From contig NZ_JAFBBE010000018.1 in assembly GCF_016907015.1 (NCBI RefSeq), positions 29,961-93,960 of the forward strand: a stretch of DNA of 64,000 bases. Reading direction: 5' to 3'. The notes under the pieces were generated by a model. The model saw only the letters and a program-made list of their open reading frames with translations. It searched no databases and was not told the DNA's origin. The stretch is from Oceanisphaera litoralis (GTDB lineage: Bacteria; Pseudomonadota; Gammaproteobacteria; Enterobacterales; Aeromonadaceae). Made by a program: the position numbers and the translations under genes. Positions 56,948-64,000 of this stretch are shown piece after piece. Position 1 is the first letter of the stretch. The number at the start of each line of letters is the position of its first letter.

Positions 56948-56983
56948 GGGCGGCTTTACAGTCGGAATGAAAGCTCCTACATT

Positions 56984-56999
56984 GGACGGCTTGACACCT
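56984..56999 (+). promoter_or_regulatory. Weak tandem met-box-like octamers upstream of metY
   Basis: GGACGGCT and TGACACCT are adjacent and match the MetJ box AGACGTCT at 6 and 5 of 8 positions. They lie 17 bases before the metY start. Confidence 0.25.
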
Positions 57000-57015
57000 A
57001 CAAGGAACGTATCCG

Positions 57016-58284
57016 ATGAAAGACGAAACCCTGGCGGTCCATCACGGCTATACCACGGATCCCACCACCAAATCCGTGGCCGTGCCTATCTATCAAACCG
57101 TGGCCTACGAGTTCGACAGTGCCCAGCACGGGGCCGATCTGTTCAACCTGGAAGTACCGGGCAACATCTATACCCGCATCATGAACCCGACCAACGACGT
57201 GCTGGAGCAACGGGTGGCCGCGCTGGAGGGTGGCATCGCCGGCCTGGTGGTGTCGGCGGGCAGCGCCGCCATCCATTACGCCCTGATCACCCTGGCCAGG
57301 AACGGCGACAACATTGTCACCACGCCCCAGCTGTACGGCGGCACCTATACCCTGTTTGCCCACATGCTGCCCAGCCTCGGCATCGAGGTGCGCTTCGCCG
57401 AAGACGCCAGCCCCGAAGCCATTGCCAAGCTTATCGACGCCAACACCAAGGCGGTATTCTGCGAAAGTATCGGCAACCCGGCGGGCAACGTCGCCGACTT
57501 GCAGGGGCTGGCCGACGTGGCCCATGCCCAGGGCGTGCCATTGGTCGTAGATAACACAGTCGCCACGCCCCTGCTGTGCAAGCCCATCGACTTCGGCGCC
57601 GACATAGTGGTGCACTCGCTCACCAAATATATCGGCGGTCACGGCAACTCCCTGGGCGGCATCATCGTCGACAGCGGAAAATTCCCCTGGGCCGAGCACA
57701 AGGCGCGTTTCCCCCAGTTCAACGAGCCCGAACCGGCCTACCACGGTGTCGTCTATACCGAGGCCTTCGGCCCGGCGGCCTTCATCGCCCGCGCCCGCAC
57801 CGTGCCGCTGCGCAACACCGGCAGCGCCCTGGCGCCGCTCAACGCCTTCCTGCTGCTGCAGGGTCTGGAAACCCTGCCGTTACGCATGGAACGCCATGTG
57901 GAAAACACCTTCAAGGTGGCCAACTTCCTGAAAGAGCATCCGCAGGTGGCCTGGGTCAACTATGCCGGGTTAAAGGAACACCCGGACTTCGAACGCGCTC
58001 AGCGTTTCATGAACGGCAAACCCTCGGCCATACTGTCGTTCGGCCTCAAGGGTGGCTTTGATGCGGGTGTTCGTTTCTACGATGCGCTCGCGCTCATCAA
58101 GCGACTGGTGAACATAGGTGACGCCAAGTCCCTGGCCTGCCACCCGGCCTCCACCACCCACCGCCAGATGAGCGAAGCCGAGCAGGCCCAGGCCGGCGTC
58201 AAGCCGGAGATGATCCGTTTGTCCATCGGTATCGAGCACAGCGACGACATCATTGCCGACCTGGAGCAGGCGCTGAAGGCCTGA
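57016..58284 (+). CDS. metY: O-acetylhomoserine sulfhydrylase (MetY family)
   Basis: PLP enzyme of the Cys/Met metabolism family, 422 residues, the length of MetY rather than of MetB or MetC (about 390). Motifs: PIYQTVAYEFDSAQHGADLF, YTRIMNPTNDVLEQRVAALEGG, TPQLYGGTYTLFAHMLP, VVDNTVATPLLCKPIDFGADIVVHS with PLP Lys204 in SLTKYIGGHGNSLGG, and CHPASTTHRQMSEAEQAQAGV. It makes homocysteine directly from O-acetylhomoserine and sulfide, so it links the cys genes to methionine. AAGGAA precedes the ATG. Confidence 0.88.
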   Translation: MKDETLAVHHGYTTDPTTKSVAVPIYQTVAYEFDSAQHGADLFNLEVPGNIYTRIMNPTNDVLEQRVAALEGGIAGLVVSAGSAAIHYALITLARNGDNIVTTPQLYGGTYTLFAHMLPSLGIEVRFAEDASPEAIAKLIDANTKAVFCESIGNPAGNVADLQGLADVAHAQGVPLVVDNTVATPLLCKPIDFGADIVVHSLTKYIGGHGNSLGGIIVDSGKFPWAEHKARFPQFNEPEPAYHGVVYTEAFGPAAFIARARTVPLRNTGSALAPLNAFLLLQGLETLPLRMERHVENTFKVANFLKEHPQVAWVNYAGLKEHPDFERAQRFMNGKPSAILSFGLKGGFDAGVRFYDALALIKRLVNIGDAKSLACHPASTTHRQMSEAEQAQAGVKPEMIRLSIGIEHSDDIIADLEQALKA

Positions 58285-58328
58285 GCCGGAAGAAAACCGG
58301 TTTCAGGTAAGCCGCGGTTAATGACAAG

Positions 58329-58364
58329 GGCCCCGTCGAACCAAGCTCGACGGGGCCGGTTTTT
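58329..58364 (+). terminator. Intrinsic terminator of metY
   Basis: GGCCCCGTCGA (58329-58339), seven-base loop, TCGACGGGGCC (58347-58357), GG, then five T. Confidence 0.93.
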
Positions 58365-58397
58365 GAGGTGATGCGCCGACGTTCACGGCTTCACCGC

Positions 58398-59015
58398 TTA
58401 CTCCATCAACCCCAGCGCCAGCTTGGCGGCCAGCAGCCACATCAGGGTGCCGATGGTGGCATCCATGACCTTCTGCACCAGAGGCCGGTTGAGCCAGCGG
58501 CTCATCCGCGCCGCCGCCAGCGCCAGGGTGAAAAACCAGATCAGCGAGGCACTGAAACACCCGATAGCGAAGGCCCATTTTTCCCGTTCGGCAAAACCGC
58601 CGCCGACCGAACCCAGTATCATCACGGTTTCGATATAGACCTGAGGATTGAGCAGAGTCACCGCCAGCACCCCGATAATCACCGCCTTCAGCCCCCGTTC
58701 ACGCCCGCTCAGCGCCACCGCCTGCCCCTGCCGGAACACCCGACGCCAGCAATGAGCACCGTACAACAGCAAAAATGCCATGCCCGCCAGGCTGATGCCC
58801 CAGTAGAGCACACCGTGAGACTGCAGGGCGGCACCGCCACCGAATACCCCCAAGCTTATCAATGCCACATCGAACAGGCTGCAGATGGCCGCCACCAGCA
58901 GGTGATATTGCCGCCGTATGCCCTGATTGAGTACGAAGGCATTCTGCGCCCCGATGGGAATAATCAGTCCCGCCCCCAGCGTAAATCCCTGCACCCAGGG
59001 TAACCAGTACATCAT
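58398..59015 (-). CDS. argO: LysE/ArgO-family amino-acid exporter
   Basis: Inner-membrane exporter of about 205 residues with five to six helices. N-terminal motif FTLGAGLIIPIGAQNAFVLNQGIRR is characteristic of the LysE/ArgO branch (arginine or lysine efflux), followed by LFDVALISLGVFG and LLNPQVYIETVMILGSVGG. Two upstream starts compete. ATG 59022-59024 directly abuts GAGGG, so I prefer ATG 59013-59015, nine bases after it. The substrate is assigned by family only. Confidence 0.85.
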   Translation of the reverse strand: MMYWLPWVQGFTLGAGLIIPIGAQNAFVLNQGIRRQYHLLVAAICSLFDVALISLGVFGGGAALQSHGVLYWGISLAGMAFLLLYGAHCWRRVFRQGQAVALSGRERGLKAVIIGVLAVTLLNPQVYIETVMILGSVGGGFAEREKWAFAIGCFSASLIWFFTLALAAARMSRWLNRPLVQKVMDATIGTLMWLLAAKLALGLME

Positions 59016-59153
59016 CCCATTCATCCCTCTGATTCTTTTGACTGCCAGACTAATGAGTGAGCCGGGGTTAGTACACCCTATACCATGACAAAATCCGCCA
59101 AATCAGGCCACCGCTTGACTCGGGAGGTATCTCCAGGGCTTAAAGTCCAGTCA

Positions 59154-59249
59154 TACCGGTACTGAATCTTCGTCATGCTGAACTTGATTCAGTATCAGCA
59201 TGACGTACCCGGTATCTTCCTGCATGGAGATCCTGACTTTCGTCAGGAT
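59154..59249. repeat. Palindromic intergenic repeat pair
   Basis: CGTCATGCTGA (59171-59181) and TCAGCATGACG (59195-59205) are perfect arms, extended outward by TACCGG/CCGGTA. A second hairpin, ATCCTGA/TCAGGAT (59230-59249), follows. The CGTCATGCTGAACTTGATTCAG wording resembles repeats widespread in bacterial intergenic regions. Confidence 0.8.
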
Positions 59250-59270
59250 GATGGACTGGGCACATGATTA

Positions 59271-59410
59271 ATCCGATTGGCTATGTATGAGTTAACTGTG
59301 TCTATCCGTGTATCAGCCTTAGAGTAGGCTCTTTCGTGCTTACATTAACTCCAATAAAAACAGGTTATTGCCGAATCAGACACACTGAACTAGTACATAG
59401 CCAATCCGAT
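59271..59410. mobile_element. 140-bp inverted-repeat (MITE-like) element
   Basis: 33-base terminal inverted repeats (59271-59303 and 59378-59410) match at 28 positions, the outer 17 bases differing at one. The inner 74 bases encode nothing. Size and structure fit a miniature inverted-repeat element. I see no clear target duplication, and no transposase is present here. Confidence 0.55.
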
Positions 59411-59469
59411 TGGTATAAGGAATGAGGATCACCTCGCTCCTCACCCTTCACTCTTCACTCTGCACATGT

Positions 59470-59504
59470 AAAAAAAAAAGCCCCCGCAACGACGTTGCGG
59501 GGGC
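59470..59504 (-). terminator. Intrinsic terminator of metF
   Basis: On the minus strand GCCCCCGCAAC, three-base loop, GTTGCGGGGGC, then a run of T (59470-59479). Confidence 0.95.
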
Positions 59505-59520
59505 TTTTTATAAGGGAAGC

Positions 59521-60429
<909 letters not shown>

Positions 60430-60462
60430 TTATCTCCTGACAACTTAAATTAAAACAATTCC

Positions 60463-60879
60463 TTATGCCTTGGCTTCGGCGTAGGCCTTACGCAATTCCT
60501 GCGTGGCCGCCACCATCCTGGCCAGGGCTGCACGAGTTTCTTCCCGGTTGCGAGTCTTGAGACCGCCATCGGGGTTGACCCAGATACACTCCTTGGGCAG
60601 AGGCTCCACGGCTTTTTCAATCCGCTTGACCATTTCCGCTACCAACGGGGTCCGCGGGGAGCGAATATCGTACACGCCAGGCCCGATGTCGTTGCACTCA
60701 GAATAACACATGTGCGTGTGGATCCGGGTACTGTCCGCCACTGCCGATGCACTCAAGCGGCAGGCTTTTTCGGCCCAATTCAGGTAGGCGGCCTGCTCTT
60801 TCCTGCAAGACTAGCATGCAAACCTCAGTGGGCGGCGATGGCCGACGCGGGGAAACCCCAGGTTGTGCGATAACACCAT
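60463..60879 (-). pseudogene. metE: Cobalamin-independent methionine synthase remnant
   Basis: The start survives: ATG 60877-60879 after GGAG, reading MVLSHNLGFPRVGHRR, the MetE N-terminus. After six more codons comes TAG (60811-60813). The frame then resumes in the MetE C-terminal domain (RKEQAAYLNWAEKACRLSAS, IHTHMCYSE). More than 600 residues of the roughly 750-residue enzyme are missing between. A second in-frame deletion of about 37 residues joins CYSECND to IGPGVYDI, and the zinc ligand in NPDCGLKTR is changed to Gly (NPDGGLKTR). The remnant cannot be active. Methionine synthesis should rely on MetH. Confidence 0.93.
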
Positions 60880-60911
60880 CGTTGTTATCTCCGCGCTCTC
60901 CCCAGCCAAAG

Positions 60912-60951
60912 GGACGTTCAGACGTCTGAATGGCTTTATATTTACACGTCC
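60912..60951 (-). promoter_or_regulatory. MetJ operator (met boxes) upstream of the metE remnant and metF
   Basis: One perfect met box AGACGTCT (60920-60927), an adjacent octamer GGACGTTC (60912-60919) and, exactly 24 bases along, ACACGTCC (60944-60951), all in 8-base register. They overlap the predicted -10 region, typical for MetJ repression. Confidence 0.75.
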
Positions 60952-61220
60952 GAACTTCCGAGAGCAAGGCCTTCTTTTAAAAAAGTGATAAACACTGATT
61001 TATTAATACGTAAAAGCATATTAAGGAAGGAAAGGCTCGAGTGATGTATATCTATGGCTGAAGAAGACAAAAGGAGAGAACAAGAGCAGATAACAGCCAG
61101 GTCGGGCGGCCGCCCGCTTCGGTATTCGGTAGAGGCTGTTAGCGCACGCCCCGCTTGGACAGCACCCGGGTCGAGGAAGGCGCAGTCGTCGCCTGATGGC
61201 ATCTGGCGCACCCAACAGCT

Positions 61221-61248
61221 AAAAAAGGGCAGACCAAGCGGTCTGCCC
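61221..61248 (-). terminator. Terminator downstream of the ompW remnant
   Basis: On the minus strand GGGCAGACC, loop GCTT, GGTCTGCCC, then six T (61221-61226). Confidence 0.9.
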
Positions 61249-61293
61249 AAACAGTGACAGGCTTAACGCCTCTCAACCCACATTGCAAATCAC

Positions 61294-61883
61294 TCAGAAA
61301 CAGTAACCCAGACCGACCATCAGACCGATGGGATCTATGCTGGTGTCAAAAGTACCCGCAGTGATTTTCACCTCGGTGTCGATGTCCATCTACCAGACGG
61401 AGCCATTCACGAACCAGTTGTCGTTGATGTCCATGTCGATACCGGCCTGGGCCGCCAGCCCCAGGAGTCATCGGCTTCGACATTGGTTCCAGTTAGGATC
61501 CCTCGCCCCTCTTCATCGAAGAAGAAGGTGTAGTTGATACCGGCCCCCACATAGGGACGCACCTTGCTCCGGGCATCACCGAAGTAGTACTGGGCCATCA
61601 GGCTCGGCGGCAGGTGCTTTACATTCGCCACTTCACTGCCACCCAGATTAACATCATGAGAGAAGGGGGTAGCGGCCAGCAATTCCACCCCCCAGTTGTC
61701 GGTTATCATATAGGACAGAGTCAGCCCCAATTGGGTGTTGGATTGTACATCGAGGGCATCATTGGTGTCGGTGGTCGGGCTGACGTTGATAGCACCACCG
61801 CGCACCAGAATATCACCGGCCTGATGGGCGAAGGCGGAAGGGGCTAATAAAGCGACGGCAACCAGCAGGGAATGCTTTTTCAT
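61294..61883 (-). pseudogene. ompW: Outer membrane protein OmpW, frameshifted and with a nonsense codon
   Basis: OmpW is an eight-stranded outer-membrane beta-barrel. The N-terminal part is clear: signal peptide to AFA, then NTQLGLTLSYMITDNWGVELLAATPFSHD, HLPPSLMAQYYFGDARSKVRPYVGAGINYTFFFDEEG. At SWGLAAQAGID the DNA lacks one base (near 61457-61459), so translation ends early at 61407. In the correct frame a second lesion turns the conserved Tyr of SVWYMDIDT into TAG (61390-61392). The frame then runs to a normal end GLMVGLGYCF. The 590-base span is one short of 197 codons, which fits a single deletion. Both ends, signal and terminator are kept, so decay looks recent. Confidence 0.9.
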
Positions 61884-61904
61884 ACACTGTCCTTAATGTA
61901 TTTT

Positions 61905-61938
61905 GAGGCAAACAAGTCAACTGCGGGCAGTTTGCCTC
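61905..61938. other. Inverted repeat in the ompW leader
   Basis: GAGGCAAAC (61905-61913) and GTTTGCCTC (61930-61938) are perfect 9-bp arms 22-55 bases upstream of the ompW start. This could be a leader hairpin or an operator. Confidence 0.5.
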
Positions 61939-62081
61939 ATTCGAAACAGAGCTTTTTTGATTTAACGCAAACCAGTGCCCAAAACCCCTTTACCCCTTGA
62001 GTTTTGGCATTTTTCAAACAAATAGCCTGCGCTATCACTGGCTAAAGTGAACGGCTTGAGGTATATCTTAACCATCGGGTT

Positions 62082-62113
62082 CAGGCAGCGCTTTTAGCGT
62101 TGCCTGCTTTTTT
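62082..62113 (+). terminator. Terminator-like hairpin in the rnk leader
   Basis: CAGGCAGCGCT (62082-62092), loop TTT, AGCGTTGCCTG (62096-62106, one G-T pair), C, then six T. It ends 12 bases before the rnk ATG and runs directly into the GGAGG ribosome site. Confidence 0.75.
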
Positions 62114-62125
62114 ATGGAGGTTTAT

Positions 62126-62533
62126 ATGGCCCAGTTGCCACCTATTACTGTATCTACTCTGGATCTGGCCCGGCTCGAGGCCCTGCTTGAAAAACAGCCC
62201 GACTCCGATGCCGTCAGACGACTTGAAGACGAACTCGATCGGGCGAATGTCGTCGGTCCCACCGAGGTTCCGGACAATATCGTGACCATGAATTCCACCA
62301 TCACCTTTACCATGGCCGGCAGCAAAGAGACCTTTACCAAGACGCTGTGCTACCCACGGGATATGGATGGTGCCAAAGAAAAAATTTCGGTACTGGCACC
62401 TATTGGCGCGGCCCTGATCGGTCTGGCCATTGGCCAGAGCATCCAGTGGCCCGGACCCAACGGCAAAACGCTGCAGGTCACCATTACCTCCATTGATTAC
62501 CAGCCGGAGCGTGCTGGCGATTATCGGTCATAA
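62126..62533 (+). CDS. rnk: Rnk, GreA/GreB-like regulator of nucleoside diphosphate kinase
   Basis: RNA polymerase-binding protein of 135 residues (E. coli 136). Short N-terminal coiled-coil (LDLARLEALLEKQPDSDAVRRLEDELDRA) and GreA/B-type C-terminal FKBP-like domain (VTMNSTITFTMAGSKETFTKTLCYPRDMD, ISVLAPIGAALIGLAIGQSIQWPGPNGKTLQVTITSIDYQPERAGDY). GGAGG is five bases before ATG 62126; an ATG at 62114 lies within the terminator T-run region and is not used. Flanked by hairpins on both sides. Confidence 0.93.
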   Translation: MAQLPPITVSTLDLARLEALLEKQPDSDAVRRLEDELDRANVVGPTEVPDNIVTMNSTITFTMAGSKETFTKTLCYPRDMDGAKEKISVLAPIGAALIGLAIGQSIQWPGPNGKTLQVTITSIDYQPERAGDYRS

Positions 62534-62572
62534 ATAGAAAAAGGCGCAGTGGATGCGCCTTTTTCTATTTAT
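62530..62572 (+). terminator. Long-stem terminator overlapping the rnk stop
   Basis: A perfect 19-bp stem, ATAAATAGAAAAAGGCGCA with its complement, around loop GTGGA. The left arm begins at the rnk stop codon (62531-62533). T-rich on both strands, so it may be bidirectional. Confidence 0.92.
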
Positions 62573-62655
62573 AGACTGTCAAAGGTAATACGTGTCTTGC
62601 TCATCATGAGCGCTCGAGGCATGCTGATTACCCCTAGACCCGAATTACAGACCTA

Positions 62656-63612
62656 ATGAACCAGCTTATTGACAGCATCCTGTTTTCCATCTCCATTACC
62701 GGTCCTATCTGCCTGCTGCTATTACTGGGTATTGGCCTGCGTCGAAGCCAGATGATGAATGAAGGTTTTATCGACGGGGCCAGCAAGCTGATATTCAATA
62801 TCGCCCTGCCGATGTTGTTGTTTACCAGCATAGCGCAAACCGACTTCAACCAGATGGCCAGCCCCTCCCTCATTCTTTATGGCATAGCGGCCACCCTGCT
62901 GGCCTTTGTATTGCTGGAATGGCTGACTATTCGCATGACCGCCGACAAACCTGTGCGTGGTATTCTGGTGCAGGGCGCCTTTCGTGCCAATATGGGCATT
63001 ATCGGCCTTGCCTACGTCAATAATGCCTATGGCAGCCAGGGAGTCGCCGCCGCCGCCATGTACGTGGCCTGCCTGACCATACTGTTCAATATTCTGGCCG
63101 TGATCACGCTGAATCGCAGCCTGAACCAAGGCGAAAGTCTGCCGGTGGGGAAAGTACTCAGGGGGATCGTCAAAAACCCGCTGATCATCGGTATTGTCGC
63201 GGCCCTGCCCTTTGCCGCCAACGACTGGACTGTGCCGGAGACGCTGATGAAAACCGGCCAGTATCTTGCCCAGATGACGCTGCCTCTGGCGCTACTCTGC
63301 ACCGGTGCCAGCCTGAGCCTGAAAAGCGGCAAGGAAGAGAACGGACTGCTGCCAACCGTTGCCCTGCTGCGGTTACTGGCCATCCCCGCATGTCTTACCC
63401 TGGGCGGCTACCTGGTCGGCTTTCGTGATGTTGAGCTGGCAATTCTGTTTCTGCTCAACGCCTCACCCACCGCCGCCGCCAGCTACGTCATGGTACGCGC
63501 CATGGGCGGCAACGCCGTACTCGCCGCCAATATCATTGCCGTCACCACCCTTGGCTCCTTGCTGAGCACCAGCCTCGGCGCCGCCCTGCTAAAGGGGCTG
63601 GGCTGGTTCTGA
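62656..63612 (+). CDS. AEC-family transporter
   Basis: Auxin-efflux-carrier family permease of 318 residues with about ten membrane helices in two inverted halves. N-terminal segment ITGPICLLLLLGIGLRR, then LIFNIALPMLLFTSIA, VQGAFRANMGIIGLAYVNNAYG (the conserved Asn-containing crossover) and LNASPTAAASYVMVRAMGGN near the end. The family moves organic acids or similar anions; the substrate is not predictable. A 10-bp inverted repeat (63596-63605/63624-63633) spans its stop. Confidence 0.88.
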   Translation: MNQLIDSILFSISITGPICLLLLLGIGLRRSQMMNEGFIDGASKLIFNIALPMLLFTSIAQTDFNQMASPSLILYGIAATLLAFVLLEWLTIRMTADKPVRGILVQGAFRANMGIIGLAYVNNAYGSQGVAAAAMYVACLTILFNILAVITLNRSLNQGESLPVGKVLRGIVKNPLIIGIVAALPFAANDWTVPETLMKTGQYLAQMTLPLALLCTGASLSLKSGKEENGLLPTVALLRLLAIPACLTLGGYLVGFRDVELAILFLLNASPTAAASYVMVRAMGGNAVLAANIIAVTTLGSLLSTSLGAALLKGLGWF

Positions 63613-63905
63613 GAGGCTCGAATCAGCCCAGCCTTCCAGGACAGAAAACGCCAGACAAAGGCGGTAAAGATCATCAGCATAAGGCCGTGATCACCGGGAA
63701 AGCTGTCACCGGAGGCGTCCTTGGTCTTGAAGCCTGCCAGTTCGGTCAGACGGAAAACATGCTCGAAAGTCAGGGTCGGGCTCGGTCTTTCCACCGGAAC
63801 CGCCCGGCACAGTTGGTTCATCCCGATGGCTGTCAGCAGCATCATCAGGCCAATGATCAGCAGCTGACGCTTCTCCTCTGCACTGGCGCCCCGGTAATGG
63901 CTGTA
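63613..63905 (-). pseudogene. PAP2-family phosphatase fragment
   Basis: In the minus frame a stretch reads YYSHYRGASAEEKRQLLIIG, a membrane helix, VERPSPTLTFEHVFRLTELAGF and SFPGDHGLMLMIFTAFVWRFLSWKAGLI, typical of a membrane PAP2 phosphatase around its second active-site motif. The N-terminus is replaced at about 63905 by unrelated AT-rich sequence, and the C-terminus with the third motif (catalytic His and Asp) is gone beyond about 63620, where the AEC gene begins on the other strand. The open frame itself runs 63483-63983, but the outer parts are not PAP2 sequence. Confidence 0.65.
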
Positions 63906-64000
63906 ATACCAATCTAAGTAAAAATGTGATCTAATTACTCTCATCCTATCTTGATGATTGATTCTATGGATAACCTTCAACAAACCGACTTCAGTGCACT
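63905..64000 (+). mobile_element. Possible left end of an insertion element (cut by window)
   Basis: At ATACCAATCTAAG the PAP2 remnant stops abruptly and the base composition changes to AT-rich. An ATG at 63966 begins MDNLQQTDFSA and runs off the window. The break in PAP2 and the new open frame suggest an inserted element, but I cannot name a family. Confidence 0.3.

Larger units (their letters stand above)
59016..59520. other. argO-metF spacer with repeats
   Basis: 505 bases without a gene. In order it holds the argO upstream region, a 61-bp palindrome and a small hairpin (59154-59249), a 140-bp inverted-repeat element (59271-59410), a C-rich strand of the heptamer-type repeat (about 59437-59461) and the metF terminator. 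Confidence 0.8.
60880..61293. other. metE/metF promoter region and ompW 3' flank
   Basis: 414 bases. The left part holds the met boxes and a possible -35 TTGCTC/-10 TAAATA pair for metE-metF. The middle (about 60,960-61,220) has an unsupported 67-codon plus-strand frame at 61054-61257 and nothing else I can name. The right end holds the ompW terminator. Confidence 0.7.

Noticed and set aside
61054..61257. 67-codon plus-strand frame MAEEDKRREQ...
   Set aside because: No well-spaced ribosome site or promoter, low-complexity charged composition, and it ends inside the ompW terminator. Kept only as a note.

Overview
The window is a stretch of gammaproteobacterial chromosome. Proteins and gene order are E. 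coli-like but with GC-rich codon use. My best guess is an aquatic member of the Aeromonadales (Oceanimonas, Oceanisphaera or Zobellella type). That placement is inferred from gene order and general protein likeness, not from a search. Almost everything is core genome. I see no CRISPR array, prophage, integron, restriction or toxin-antitoxin locus and no complete insertion sequence, so I cannot support a new multi-gene system here.

Layout. Positions 1-16,100 carry the block known from the 3-minute region of E. coli: hemL, a VOC-fold protein, mrcB, hrpB, thpR, sfsA, dksA-gluQ, pcnB-folK-panB-panC-panD, yadG-yadH and hpt. Positions 16,100-19,130 hold mpl-ubiX, ppa and an unrecognised 37-residue membrane peptide. 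Positions 19,300-25,150 hold the sulfate-reduction genes cysJ-cysI-cysH and cysG. Positions 25,600-39,400 hold rpoC, rpoB, rplL, rplJ, rplA, rplK, nusG, secE, tRNA-Trp, tuf and four more tRNAs. Then come coaA, birA and murB, a Sel1/trypsin lipoprotein, topB, msrQ-msrP, the glrK-qseG-glrR sensor operon, a CBS protein, and divergent asnA/asnC. A His-rich periplasmic protein follows, divergent from a two-component pair. The right end (57,000-64,000) holds metY, argO, metF, rnk and an AEC permease among decayed genes (metE, ompW, a PAP2 phosphatase) and repeats.

How genes connect. CysJIH make sulfide using siroheme from CysG, and MetY can fix sulfide into homocysteine. MetF makes methyl-tetrahydrofolate. 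The B12-independent MetE is destroyed, so methionine should depend on MetH elsewhere. The dead metE still has MetJ-type operators that probably control metF. HemL feeds tetrapyrrole synthesis, which siroheme shares. PanBCD and CoaA serve coenzyme A, MrcB, MurB and Mpl serve peptidoglycan, and the rpo/rpl/tuf/tRNA block is the growth-rate core.

The most notable observations are: pcnB read from an AUU start as in E. coli; rplK and rplJ promoters whose -10 boxes sit in the loops of inverted repeats; a shared 26-bp element at the same distance from cysG and cysJ; a concentric palindrome between asnA and asnC; G-rich GGGGTGA heptamers scattered between genes; a GlrR with altered sigma-54 activator motifs; a terminator in the rnk leader; the metE and ompW pseudogenes; and the 37-residue peptide gene with a good promoter and ribosome site.
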